DNA of 11,689 bases, taken from positions 1 to 11,689 of the forward strand of contig CAZTFV010000038.1 in NCBI GenBank assembly GCA_964613075.1. The letters are read 5' to 3'. A program made the position numbers and the translations under genes. This document shows positions 1 through 7,082 of the stretch, in pieces. How positions within the stretch are numbered: position 1 is the first letter of the stretch; each line of letters begins with the position of its first letter. Origin of the DNA: CAYWEP01 sp964613075. GTDB taxonomy: Bacteria; Patescibacteriota; Microgenomatia; Levybacterales; UBA12049. The notes beneath the pieces are model-generated. The model was not told the origin of the DNA. It saw only the letters and a program-made list of their open reading frames with translations, and ran no database searches.

Positions 1-2
1 TT

Positions 3-3000
3 GCGACACGTGGTACAAGCGGGTTTAGAGAAAGGATGAGAGTTGATAGCCTAGGTAATGTCGGTATCGGGACAACTGCACCCATTGGCAAGCTTCATGT
101 ACAGGGAGATATTGGCTGGCCAGCACTCGTTAAGTTTAACAACACAAGCGCTGTCGGTGACACCTTTACTGCCAGTAAATCAGGCACCACCCAGTTTGTC
201 ATCAAGAATGATGGTAATGTTGGGATAGGGACAAACCTCCCCTCTCAAGTGCTTGATGTAGTAGGCAAAATACGAGCTTCTACTGCATTCAATATCAATG
301 GTACAGATGGCGCAACAGGCACGAATGTTAATTGTGTGAACTTTACAGGAGGAATTATTACGGCAACAGGTACGTGTACTACATCTGCCTCTCCTTTTAC
401 AGAAGTTGCAGCAAGTGGCATTATCGTCCAAAACAACACAACAGAAGATTTCTTATTAGGCGGCACCGCCACAACCAGTGCCAAATTCGCCTTTATCAAT
501 ATCGCAGGTGGTACACCAACCGCCTCTATATCAGCACAGGACGGGAGTAACAATGCTCTTTCTCTTGACGGCAATGGCAACATTGGCACAACTGATCGAA
601 CAACACTTACTTTAGGTACAAGTACAACAGGATCAGTAGCTCTAACACCAGGTGGATCAACCGCCATGTACCTGACAGGAGCAGGCAACGTCGGTATCGG
701 GATAACAAATCCGGGTAGCGAGCTGGTTGTTGCAGGCACTACACCTGTAGTTACCATCGGAGATGCCGGAGCTGAAGATACTGCTATGGTATTTGATGGT
801 AATGCCCAGGATTACTACCTGGGACTTGATGATACGGATGATGTATTAAAGCTTGGTCTTGGCAGTACTGTTGGAACAACAAGCTATATAGCTATTAACT
901 CAGGAGGCAACGTCGGTATTGGTACGACGGCTCCAATTGGACTTCTGCATGCTGAGGGTGACCAGGGCTGGCCAGCTTTGGCGAAGATAAACCAACTTAG
1001 TTCAGTTGGAGATCTTTTCACAGCCTCTACCTCTGGTGTAGCAAAATTCACGATCAAGAATAGCGGACAAGTTAGCTTAACAGGAGGGACTACTGGGGCT
1101 GCGCCAACACCCATGCTAGACTTTGCCCAATACTTTGATAATGCAGGCGATCCTTCTGTATCACATATTAACCTTTATGCCAATGCATATGGCTTTGGCG
1201 TAAGCTCTAATACCCTTAACACCTTCTCAGATGGGAACTTTAACTTTCTTGAGGATGTCTCCGGGACACCAACCTCTAGAATGTATGTAGCATCAGGTGG
1301 GAATGTGGGGATTGGAACGACAGGGCCAAGCGAGAAAGTGCACCTTTATTCAACTGCAGATACTCGTCTATTTATTGATGCGCCCGCAGCGAACCTTCCC
1401 GGTATAGAATTCGGCTCTGCAGGAACAGAGAAATATGTCATCTATCGTCCGGGAAGTAGTGATGATCTACGATTTTACAATGCGGGTGATAGAGTAACAT
1501 TTACCTCAGAGGGCAATGTCGGGATCGGGACAACAGCGCCTATAGGGAAGCTCCACACTGAAGGTGACATCGGCTGGCCGGCACTGGTGAAGTTTAACAA
1601 CACAAGTTCAGTTGGGGATACCTTTACTGCTTCTAAATCAGGCACAACCCAGTTTGTCATTGAAAATGGTGGCTTTGTCGGTGTAGGAAAATCTAATGCT
1701 GAAGTGGAACTTGACGTCTACAGAAATACTTCTGCTGCTAATGATATGTTTTCTCTTGAGGAGGATGGGACGGGCGATGCAGCGATGCGATACCTATTGA
1801 CAGGTACAAGAGCGTGGATAACAGGTATTGATAACAGTGACAGTGATAAATTTAAATTTTCAGCCACAGATGATGGATTTGCCACTGCTGCATTGATGAC
1901 AATTCAAACAGACGGCAATGTCGGCATCGGCACGACTGCACCAGGAGCTACATTAGAAATTAATGGAGTCGGAAGATTCGGCAGCACATTTACCACTCAA
2001 GTGGCCTCAACTGACGGGATAGTCTTCGGCACTGATGCGGTTGATGAGGGCTTGGAGTTCATCAACTCAGTCTCGGGGAGTGGGTATGGCTTTAAGCTCT
2101 ACGGAGTTGACGAAGGATCTGGTACCACGTCCCTAAGGATTGCCGGCAGAGCAAACTCAGGAACCTTTAGTGACAAGTTTTATATCCATGGAACGACAGG
2201 CAATGTCGGTATCGGGACAACAGCGCCGGCTGGGATTCTTGCTATTAACGGTACAACCAACCAAAAAGCGCTTGTTCAGATAACTGGTGATGGCAATCAG
2301 GATCTCTTCACTGCATCTGAGTCGGGAACAACACGTTTCCTTATTCAAAAAGGAGGCAATGTGGGGATTGGAACCAATCTGCCTGAGTCTCTTCTTGAGG
2401 TACAGGGTGCTGAAGCAACGGATGCAGTCTTAACCTTGGATGCAGATGATGGAGATGATGCTGCAGATACCTGGTCTCTTGAGTCAGAAGCTACAGGTAA
2501 TGACTTTACTATTAATAATGGTGCGACAGAACTACTCAACCTCACAACAGCAGGTGCCCTGCAGATTGATGGAACATTTCAAGTAAGCGGTAACTCCATC
2601 CTCTCCTCAACTGCTGAAGCACTGTCTCTGTCAGCAGATGATGTTTCTGTTGTCGGGTGTCTTAATGTCGGATCTGCAACTGAGTGTACGACACAAGGAA
2701 ACGTCCAATTATCTGGAGACCTGGCAGTCAATGGCGCAACCAGTGCTGACATCACCTCAACCACTACCACAGCCTCTCTTTTTGATGCGACAGTCACCAC
2801 CTTAAACATCGGTGCAGCAGCTACAGCCTGGGATATTGGCGCTGGGACAGGAACAGGGACAGTCAACAATGCAACACTTGCTATCACAGGTCTGATTGAT
2901 GCCAATGGGGTAGGTACACATGACATAGCAGGAACGCTTAACCTCTCAGGAGATACCTTAACCTCAACCACTGACTTAACCCTAAACCCAACAGGCGGAC

Positions 3001-5099
3001 AGGTGCTCTTTGCAGACGGGGATACCTTTGCCATAGGCGGAGTGGCAGCTGGACTTGCTTATAATGCGATCTCCGATTCGGGTGGCGCAACAGGACACGG
3101 TTTGGCATCTGATGATGACTTCTATCTCCAGGGAGATTTGGAGGTTGACGGGTCAGTCTACCTTGACGGATTTACCAGCTGCTGGTTGACCACGAGCTCA
3201 ACAGGCGTTCTCACCTGCGGCAGCAATAGCGAGACAGTAACTGCCACAAAATCAGCTGATCAAACAATCCAGAGCGACTCAACCCTGAATGATGACGCTG
3301 ATTTGCAATTTGCATTCGGCGCCCGTGAGACTTGGGAATTTGAGATCCATCTATCCTGGGGGCTGAATGCTACTCCTGATGCGAAATATGATATAAGCGT
3401 CCCGGGGGATACATTCTGTGAATATTCAGCTATTGACGTGGTAGAAGGCGGTGGTGTTAATGTGAATGGCTCTACCGTAAATAAAGACTGTTCAGAAGAT
3501 ACTAGTATTGTAATTGGAAGCAATCTTGATGTGCAATCCAAGATATTTGGAGCCTTTACTGCCGGTCCTTCGTCAGGAAGCCTTATCTTCCGTTGGGCAC
3601 AGAACTCAAGCGCTGCTAATAACACAACACTTAATAGTGGCAGTACACTCGTTGCTCACAGGCTCACAGGTGTTGATTTGGCTGAGAACTACTATACTAA
3701 AGACCCGACCATCACTCCGGGGACTATTGTTAGTTTGGATAGCAGCATGAAGGCTGGTGTGAAACGGACTGAGAAAGCCTATGACAAAAATGTCCTGGGA
3801 GTTGTTTCAACCAAACCCGGCAAGGTATTGACAGATGCATCGGCAGAAGGCATCCCGACTCCTGTTGCCTTGGTCGGTCGGGTACCGGTCAAAGTCTCCT
3901 CGATCAATGGGCCGATACTTCCAGGTGATCCGATTGTTGCCTCAAATATTCCGGGTGTTGGCATGAGATCGACAAGGCCAGGCTTTATTGTCGGGAAAGC
4001 CTTAAGCGGTTATCCTTCGGCAAGCTCAGGACAAGTTGACAACACAGATCCTTTTGCTGTCGGGACAATCATGATTTATGTCAAAGAGACCTGGTATGAG
4101 CCAGATGTCTACATCACTGAAACTGGGGATATAAGTGTCTTTGCAGATACTACAGAGCCAATGGTTGAGAAATATGTGCTACAAAAAGGAGAGGAGAAAA
4201 TAGAGAGGGTTGGGCTCTTCTCAGAGGGCTTCATCGGCGATCTGACAGCGGGAAAGATCAATACTGATGGTTTAACAGTTGGCGGAGTTAACATTCTTGA
4301 TCTTTTCGATACGGGACTTAAAGAGAGTACCCAAGCAGCTTTGCTTTCGCAAGGCATCGATGTATTGGGAGAGAAAGTAGACAGGCTCACGGAAAGGACT
4401 ACTATTATAGAGCGACTTGCTCAGCAAACCGCGTCAAACGCGGCTATGCTCGCTGACATTCTCCAATCACCTCTCGGCGCTGCAAGTAACTCTGCCTCAC
4501 TCGAAAGCGCAATCGCGGATTTGGATATCCAAAATGCTACGGTATCAGGAGATCTTATGGTCTTAGGCCGCACCACCATGCAAGATGTTGGTATAACAGG
4601 CAACATCACCGCAGGGCTTCTTTCAATAAATGGCCTTGACCCCTCTTGTCATCCTCATGAAAATGAGGATCCTCTGATTCCCGGTCAAGCCGGGAATGAC
4701 AATACAAAGGATAACAATTGCAGGGCTGTGGCAACCATCAACGCTCTTGGTGATCTCTACCTTCAGAGTAAAGGTATAGGAGGAGTAGACATCCTTTCCG
4801 GCAAGGTTACCATCGACACCAAAGGTAATATCGTTACCCGCGGCGAAGTCACAGCAACCAAAGTCAATATCGACGAATCAGAGGAAGGAAGCAAGGCTGT
4901 CGGTCAAGCAGTCATAAAAGCAGGTGATTCATTCATAGGCGTTACAACTTCTGCATTGACCGGCAAATCCCGCATCTTCGTGACACCTGATGAACCCGTG
5001 GCAATAGGAAGCAAGGCAATTGGCCCTTCGTCCTTCCGCATCAGCTTGCAGACTCCAGCCGATCGGGACATAAAGGTGAATTGGTGGGTCGTCAATTAA
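3..5099 (+). CDS. Giant GNVGIGT-repeat surface/tail-fibre-like protein (5' partial)
   Basis: Probably a secreted or surface-anchored fibrous adhesin-like protein; the role is inferred, no enzyme domain is recognised. The frame is open to the window edge: codons before the ATG at 36 read GTSGFRER and run into MRVDSLGNVGIGTT, the usual context of this repeat, so 36 is an internal Met and the N-terminus with any signal peptide is missing. Numbering from that Met, GNVGIG occurs nine times (about residues 7, 60, 217, 291, 422, 493, 627, 722, 774). A repetitive beta-type region rich in Thr, Ala and Gly follows (about 800-1080). About 1214-1355 (DLAENYYTKDPTITPG to KETWYEPD) is a conserved-looking module, also seen in tail-fibre-like proteins, perhaps related to autoproteolytic tail domains. 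A likely coiled coil lies at about 1421-1479, before a C-terminal beta domain ending in NWWVVN. Two in-frame repeat insertions occur near the C-terminus. Sure of the family type, unsure of function. Confidence 0.85.
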   Translation, partial: ATRGTSGFRERMRVDSLGNVGIGTTAPIGKLHVQGDIGWPALVKFNNTSAVGDTFTASKSGTTQFVIKNDGNVGIGTNLPSQVLDVVGKIRASTAFNINGTDGATGTNVNCVNFTGGIITATGTCTTSASPFTEVAASGIIVQNNTTEDFLLGGTATTSAKFAFINIAGGTPTASISAQDGSNNALSLDGNGNIGTTDRTTLTLGTSTTGSVALTPGGSTAMYLTGAGNVGIGITNPGSELVVAGTTPVVTIGDAGAEDTAMVFDGNAQDYYLGLDDTDDVLKLGLGSTVGTTSYIAINSGGNVGIGTTAPIGLLHAEGDQGWPALAKINQLSSVGDLFTASTSGVAKFTIKNSGQVSLTGGTTGAAPTPMLDFAQYFDNAGDPSVSHINLYANAYGFGVSSNTLNTFSDGNFNFLEDVSGTPTSRMYVASGGNVGIGTTGPSEKVHLYSTADTRLFIDAPAANLPGIEFGSAGTEKYVIYRPGSSDDLRFYNAGDRVTFTSEGNVGIGTTAPIGKLHTEGDIGWPALVKFNNTSSVGDTFTASKSGTTQFVIENGGFVGVGKSNAEVELDVYRNTSAANDMFSLEEDGTGDAAMRYLLTGTRAWITGIDNSDSDKFKFSATDDGFATAALMTIQTDGNVGIGTTAPGATLEINGVGRFGSTFTTQVASTDGIVFGTDAVDEGLEFINSVSGSGYGFKLYGVDEGSGTTSLRIAGRANSGTFSDKFYIHGTTGNVGIGTTAPAGILAINGTTNQKALVQITGDGNQDLFTASESGTTRFLIQKGGNVGIGTNLPESLLEVQGAEATDAVLTLDADDGDDAADTWSLESEATGNDFTINNGATELLNLTTAGALQIDGTFQVSGNSILSSTAEALSLSADDVSVVGCLNVGSATECTTQGNVQLSGDLAVNGATSADITSTTTTASLFDATVTTLNIGAAATAWDIGAGTGTGTVNNATLAITGLIDANGVGTHDIAGTLNLSGDTLTSTTDLTLNPTGGQVLFADGDTFAIGGVAAGLAYNAISDSGGATGHGLASDDDFYLQGDLEVDGSVYLDGFTSCWLTTSSTGVLTCGSNSETVTATKSADQTIQSDSTLNDDADLQFAFGARETWEFEIHLSWGLNATPDAKYDISVPGDTFCEYSAIDVVEGGGVNVNGSTVNKDCSEDTSIVIGSNLDVQSKIFGAFTAGPSSGSLIFRWAQNSSAANNTTLNSGSTLVAHRLTGVDLAENYYTKDPTITPGTIVSLDSSMKAGVKRTEKAYDKNVLGVVSTKPGKVLTDASAEGIPTPVALVGRVPVKVSSINGPILPGDPIVASNIPGVGMRSTRPGFIVGKALSGYPSASSGQVDNTDPFAVGTIMIYVKETWYEPDVYITETGDISVFADTTEPMVEKYVLQKGEEKIERVGLFSEGFIGDLTAGKINTDGLTVGGVNILDLFDTGLKESTQAALLSQGIDVLGEKVDRLTERTTIIERLAQQTASNAAMLADILQSPLGAASNSASLESAIADLDIQNATVSGDLMVLGRTTMQDVGITGNITAGLLSINGLDPSCHPHENEDPLIPGQAGNDNTKDNNCRAVATINALGDLYLQSKGIGGVDILSGKVTIDTKGNIVTRGEVTATKVNIDESEEGSKAVGQAVIKAGDSFIGVTTSALTGKSRIFVTPDEPVAIGSKAIGPSSFRISLQTPADRDIKVNWWVVN
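54..2373 (+). repeat. Protein-coding GNVGIGT repeat array with a duplicated ~55-residue module
   Basis: Nine GNVGIG motifs are spread over this stretch. A longer module starting GNVGIGTTAPIGKLH and ending TQFVI plus four residues appears almost identically at 54-218 and 1512-1676, with many synonymous base differences between the copies. A diverged copy begins at 906 (GNVGIGTTAPIGLLHAEGD) and a more distant one at 2199 (GNVGIGTTAPAGILAINGT). This points to growth by internal duplication, with protein sequence kept while DNA diverged. Confidence 0.85.
4015..4036 (+). repeat. In-frame short repeat element (PSASSGQ-coding)
   Basis: The bases CTTCGGCAAGCTCAGGACAA read in frame as part of YPSASSGQV inside the giant gene. 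The same core, CTTCG(A/G)CAA(A)GCTCAGG, occurs on the minus strand inside rplJ (about 8638-8656), and an extended form lies between genes at 5104-5135. It interrupts the conserved module between GKALSG and DNTDPFAVGT, where a polar, unrelated peptide is unexpected. Confidence 0.65.
4646..4702 (+). repeat. 57-bp nested palindromic element translated in frame
   Basis: Outer arms TTGTCAT (4646-4652) and ATGACAA (4696-4702) enclose two hairpins: CCTCAT/ATGAGG with a GAAA loop, and ATTCCCGG/CCGGGAAT with a 5-nt loop. The whole could fold as a three-way junction. Its length is exactly 19 codons and it is read through as about CHPHENEDPLIPGQAGND between LSINGLDPS and NTKDNNC. It resembles the widespread GTCATTCCCG...CGGGAATC class of dispersed palindromes and, in principle, the coding palindromic elements known from Rickettsia. 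Confidence 0.75.
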
Positions 5100-5103
5100 C
5101 TGG

Positions 5104-5135
5104 CTTGCCCTGAGAGAGCGCAGCGAGTCGAAGGG
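5104..5135. repeat. Intergenic short palindromic repeat
   Basis: This 32-bp stretch follows the stop codon of the giant gene. Read on the minus strand it starts CCCTTCGACTCGCTGCGCTC and ends CTCAGGGCAAG, an extended relative of the elements inside the giant gene and rplJ. CCCT/AGGG ends give it partial dyad symmetry. No T-run follows on either strand, so I do not call it a terminator. Confidence 0.6.
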
Positions 5136-5161
5136 TGGGTAGTTAACTGACGAAGAAATAC

Positions 5162-5197
5162 GACCTATAAGACCTATAGGCCCTATAAGACTTATGG
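5162..5197 (+). repeat. 9-bp tandem repeat spanning the start codon of the four-helix gene
   Basis: Four units of nine bases: GACCTATAA, GACCTATAG, GCCCTATAA, GACTTATGG. The ATG of the next gene lies in the fourth unit (5194-5196), in the space where a ribosome binding site would be expected; none is visible. Related units occur inside the gene at 5281-5316 and 5544-5579. Confidence 0.75.
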
Positions 5198-5745
5198 AAA
5201 ATAAGACGCACGGTGGCTACAGAAATTTAAAGTCATATCAGACAACAACAATCATTTATGATTTGACCGTAGAATTTTGTAGGACCTATATGACTTATAA
5301 GTCCAATAAGTCTTATCGGATGACCGATCAGATGGTCCAAGCTGCTCGATCAGGTAGGCAAAATATCGCTGAAGGATCGCAAGTATCTCTCACGTCAAAA
5401 AGCACCGAAATAAAGCTGGTCAGCGTGGCCAGAGCGAGTCTCGAAGAGCTTCTCAATGACTTTGAAGATTTCCTCAGACAAAGAGGGTTACCGATCTGGT
5501 CGAAAGATGATCCTCGAGCGCGAGCTTTGCGAGCGCTCGCATATACGTCCGATAGGTCCTATTCGACCTATTCGTCTTATTTGAGTGACCCTGAGTCCGC
5601 AGCCAATTGCCTCATCTGTCTTATCCACCAGGCAAACTATCTTTTGGATCGGCAACTAGCGGCACTCGATAAAAGCTTAGTTGAGCAAGGTGGCTATTCA
5701 GAGAATCTTTTAAAAAGACGACTTGACTACAGGAGGAGGGGATAG
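5194..5745 (+). CDS. Four-helix-bundle suffix domain protein (23S rRNA IVS protein-like)
   Basis: Recognised from GGYRNLKSYQTTTIIYDLTV near the N-terminus, DQMVQAARSGRQNIAEGS, VARASLEELLNDFEDFLRQ and a C-terminal CLICLIHQANYLLDRQL stretch. These fit the four-helix-bundle family that includes proteins encoded in 23S rRNA intervening sequences, in its longer 'suffix' subfamily. The biochemical role of the family is unknown. The protein has 183 residues, no signal peptide and no membrane segment. ATG at 5194 is the only plausible start: a stop lies upstream at 5140, and the conserved region begins about seven residues in. No Shine-Dalgarno is seen. Two inserts rich in Tyr, Ser and Thr (RTYMTYKSNKSY and TSDRSYSTYSSY) sit between conserved helices and are coded by 9-bp tandem repeats like the one at the start codon. 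It appears to be a single-gene unit. Confidence 0.85.
   Translation: MENKTHGGYRNLKSYQTTTIIYDLTVEFCRTYMTYKSNKSYRMTDQMVQAARSGRQNIAEGSQVSLTSKSTEIKLVSVARASLEELLNDFEDFLRQRGLPIWSKDDPRARALRALAYTSDRSYSTYSSYLSDPESAANCLICLIHQANYLLDRQLAALDKSLVEQGGYSENLLKRRLDYRRRG
5281..5316 (+). repeat. In-gene 9-bp tandem repeat, copy 2
   Basis: Units AGGACCTAT, ATGACTTAT, AAGTCCAAT, AAGTCTTAT are read as TYMTYKSNKSY within the four-helix gene. The period equals three codons, so gain or loss of a unit keeps the frame. The insert lies in the region between the first and second predicted helices. Confidence 0.7.
5544..5579 (+). repeat. In-gene 9-bp tandem repeat, copy 3
   Basis: Units TACGTCCGA, TAGGTCCTA, TTCGACCTA, TTCGTCTTA are read as TSDRSYSTYSSY, just before the last helical block beginning DPESAANC. 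It shares the GTCCTAT/GACCTAT core with the two other tracts of this locus. Confidence 0.65.
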
Positions 5746-5821
5746 GACCTGGAGGCAACGCGTCCCGGCCTTATCCCGAAAGTATTGCCTGACATGAGTT
5801 AATTAAATACTATACTACTAC

Positions 5822-5944
5822 TTACTTTCTCGACGAATGTCTGGTGGGAAATTTAAGGTTGAAGATCAAGAACAAGACAATAGCAATAAGTAGGAGTCCT
5901 GCGCCGATCCAAGTTTGTGTAGAAAGTTGGTCGAAATTTATCAT
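5822..5944 (-). CDS. Small single-pass membrane protein (40 residues)
   Basis: Reading the minus strand from ATG at 5944 gives MINFDQLSTQTWIGAGLLLI, a continuing hydrophobic run and a basic tail ending RHSSRK, then TAA at 5822-5824. One transmembrane helix of about 21 residues (about 12-32) is clear. A ribosome binding site GGAGG lies at 5949-5953, only four bases before the ATG, a little close but otherwise ideal. The hydrophobic run followed by a positively charged end predicts an outside-to-inside orientation with a cytoplasmic C-terminus. I do not recognise a family; short proteins of this shape can be subunits or modulators of membrane complexes, but nothing here shows a partner. The strong binding site and the coherent topology argue that it is real despite its size. 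Confidence 0.6.
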   Translation of the reverse strand: MINFDQLSTQTWIGAGLLLIAIVLFLIFNLKFPTRHSSRK

Positions 5945-5956
5945 AGTTCCTCCAAA

Positions 5957-6169
5957 ATGTCTTCCAGTTTTACTGATAAGAGTACGTACATGCTAGCAAA
6001 CAACGCATTAAGTGTCAATACCGCCGGTTCCCGGGCGGTAAACACAAGGATGATATATCCGGCTGCTATATTCGATGAGATAGATGAAAGTACACGTAAG
6101 TGGGATGATCTGATCTCAAACATCGACCTGAGTATAGATGAGCTTGAAAAGCTTGTCAATCTGGTGTGA
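5957..6169 (+). CDS. Hypothetical 70-residue acidic protein (doubtful)
   Basis: ATG at 5957 opens a frame to TGA at 6167-6169. The C-terminal half, from FDEIDESTRKWDDLIS to IDELEKLVNLV, is acidic and amphipathic, like a coiled-coil or helical segment. No Shine-Dalgarno precedes the ATG, and the frame continues open upstream to a TTG at 5915 that also lacks one. It would be divergent from the small membrane protein with only 12 bases between start codons. A GC-rich inverted repeat (ACCGCC at 6020-6025, GGCGGT at 6034-6039) lies inside. No family recognised; a minus-strand frame covers the same bases, so the coding strand is not certain. Confidence 0.3.
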   Translation: MSSSFTDKSTYMLANNALSVNTAGSRAVNTRMIYPAAIFDEIDESTRKWDDLISNIDLSIDELEKLVNLV

Positions 6170-6387
6170 GAAATATCCGCCGTGTATACCGAGAGGTTCC
6201 TTCCGAGTGGTTCTGCGTAGAGTTAAGCTTTGTTCAGCGTTTTGTCTGTCAGACTCATCAGTTATCTGCTAATAGAAAAATCTAACCCCAAAGAAACTTT
6301 TTATAAGCTCAAGTAGTAGCAGATGGTATGATTAAGGTGCTAAGTCTTCTAGTATACTACTATAGCGTTTTACTAATAAATTGTCAT

Positions 6388-6412
6388 TGTGGATAACTTT
6401 GGGATATCCACA
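6388..6412. promoter_or_regulatory. Inverted pair of DnaA-box-like sites
   Basis: TGTGGATAA (6388-6396) is the exact reverse complement of the consensus DnaA box TTATCCACA. ATATCCACA (6404-6412) is the same box in opposite orientation with one mismatch. The two form an 8-bp inverted repeat around nine bases. Binding by DnaA is inferred from sequence only; no dnaA gene and no further clear boxes are in the region. Confidence 0.4.
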
Positions 6413-6432
6413 TATTTCTGGTCAGTCTTGTG

Positions 6433-6462
6433 AAGGTTTCACCTTGTACAAGGTGAAACCTT
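6433..6462. repeat. Perfect 30-bp palindrome
   Basis: The left half AAGGTTTCACCTTGT is followed at once by its exact reverse complement, with no spacer. No T-run follows on either strand, so it does not look like an intrinsic terminator. It could be an operator for a dimeric regulator or a cruciform-forming repeat. Confidence 0.8.
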
Positions 6463-6626
6463 AGAAGAAACTGAATTCAAGTCGTTTTTCGAGGCTAAAA
6501 TTTTTCTGAGGTCACAGAATCGATTCTAACGCGTTTTATTATAAAATCGGCATGATTCAACGTTAAAATTCATGCTTTTGAAAAGAAATTTTAGAAAATC
6601 CAGGCTCCGGATTTTGGTCTTATTTT

Positions 6627-6654
6627 CACGCCAGGTTCAACCGTTGCTGGCGTG
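6627..6654. other. Stem-loop with 8-bp GC-rich stem
   Basis: CACGCCAG (6627-6634) pairs with CTGGCGTG (6647-6654) around a 12-base loop within otherwise AT-rich DNA. No T-run of terminator quality is adjacent. Function unknown. Confidence 0.5.
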
Positions 6655-7082
6655 GCATGTCATATTTTATATGTATAAAAAATCTGTACGACTTTCGATG
6701 AGCTGATAAGGGGTAGAAAAAAATACGAATGAGTGTAAAGGAGAGTCAAATATTCAGGCACAACAGAAAAGATTGTCGGATGAATCCAAACTCAGCAATA
6801 AGACCAAAGAAATAAAAATGATTTCACGTAATATGTATGTTAATTTATATTGTTAATTAGACAATATATTCCATATTTGAACAAAAAATATACTTTTCTG
6901 TGACACTTGCTTTTTGTAACCAACAAACCACCCAAAACCCTAAGACTCCAAATATTTCTGCAATCTTTCGAAAATATATCATATCCTGCTTTAAGGAAGA
7001 TGATTAGTTACTGCTCTTAAATTTTAGACACGCCTTAAAATCGATTCTAGACCCTCATATTTTGAGGCTAACATGGAGAAAG

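Larger units (their letters stand above)
6170..7082. other. AT-rich region without a convincing gene
   Basis: About 900 bases hold no convincing ORF on either strand. They contain several stem-loops: paired DnaA-box-like sites (6388-6412), a perfect 30-bp palindrome (6433-6462), a 12-bp palindrome AGAATCGATTCT (6516-6527) whose half AATCGATTCTA recurs near 7040, an 8-bp stem hairpin (6627-6654), and an AT stem-loop ATATTGT/ACAATAT (6847-6867). Flanking gene groups point towards it from both sides. I recognise no known structured RNA. Confidence 0.6.

Noticed and set aside
180..4609. Several long minus-strand frames opposite the giant gene
   Set aside because: They mirror its Gly/Thr/Ala-rich repeats in other frames (for example repeated VVPIPTLP), with no independent start signals.
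5162..5579. CRISPR-like array from the regularly repeated units
   Set aside because: The units are 9 bp tandem repeats without spacers and without cas genes.
5746..5786. Terminator after the four-helix gene (GGGATA...TTATCCC)
   Set aside because: The stem is imperfect, overlaps the stop codon and no T-run follows.
5941..6159. Minus-strand frame of 72 codons opposite the 70-residue ORF
   Set aside because: Starts with TTG without a ribosome binding site and has a Ser-rich N-terminus typical of antisense reading; its ATGA overlap with the 40-residue ORF is noted but not enough.
6729..6815. 28-codon plus-strand frame beginning MSVKESQIF
   Set aside because: No ribosome binding site at a proper distance and no recognisable pattern; likely chance.
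6823..6850. Possible dif-like recombination site (GTAATATGTATGTTAATT)
   Set aside because: One arm resembles the XerD half-site, but the spacing and the other arm do not fit an 11-6-11 layout.
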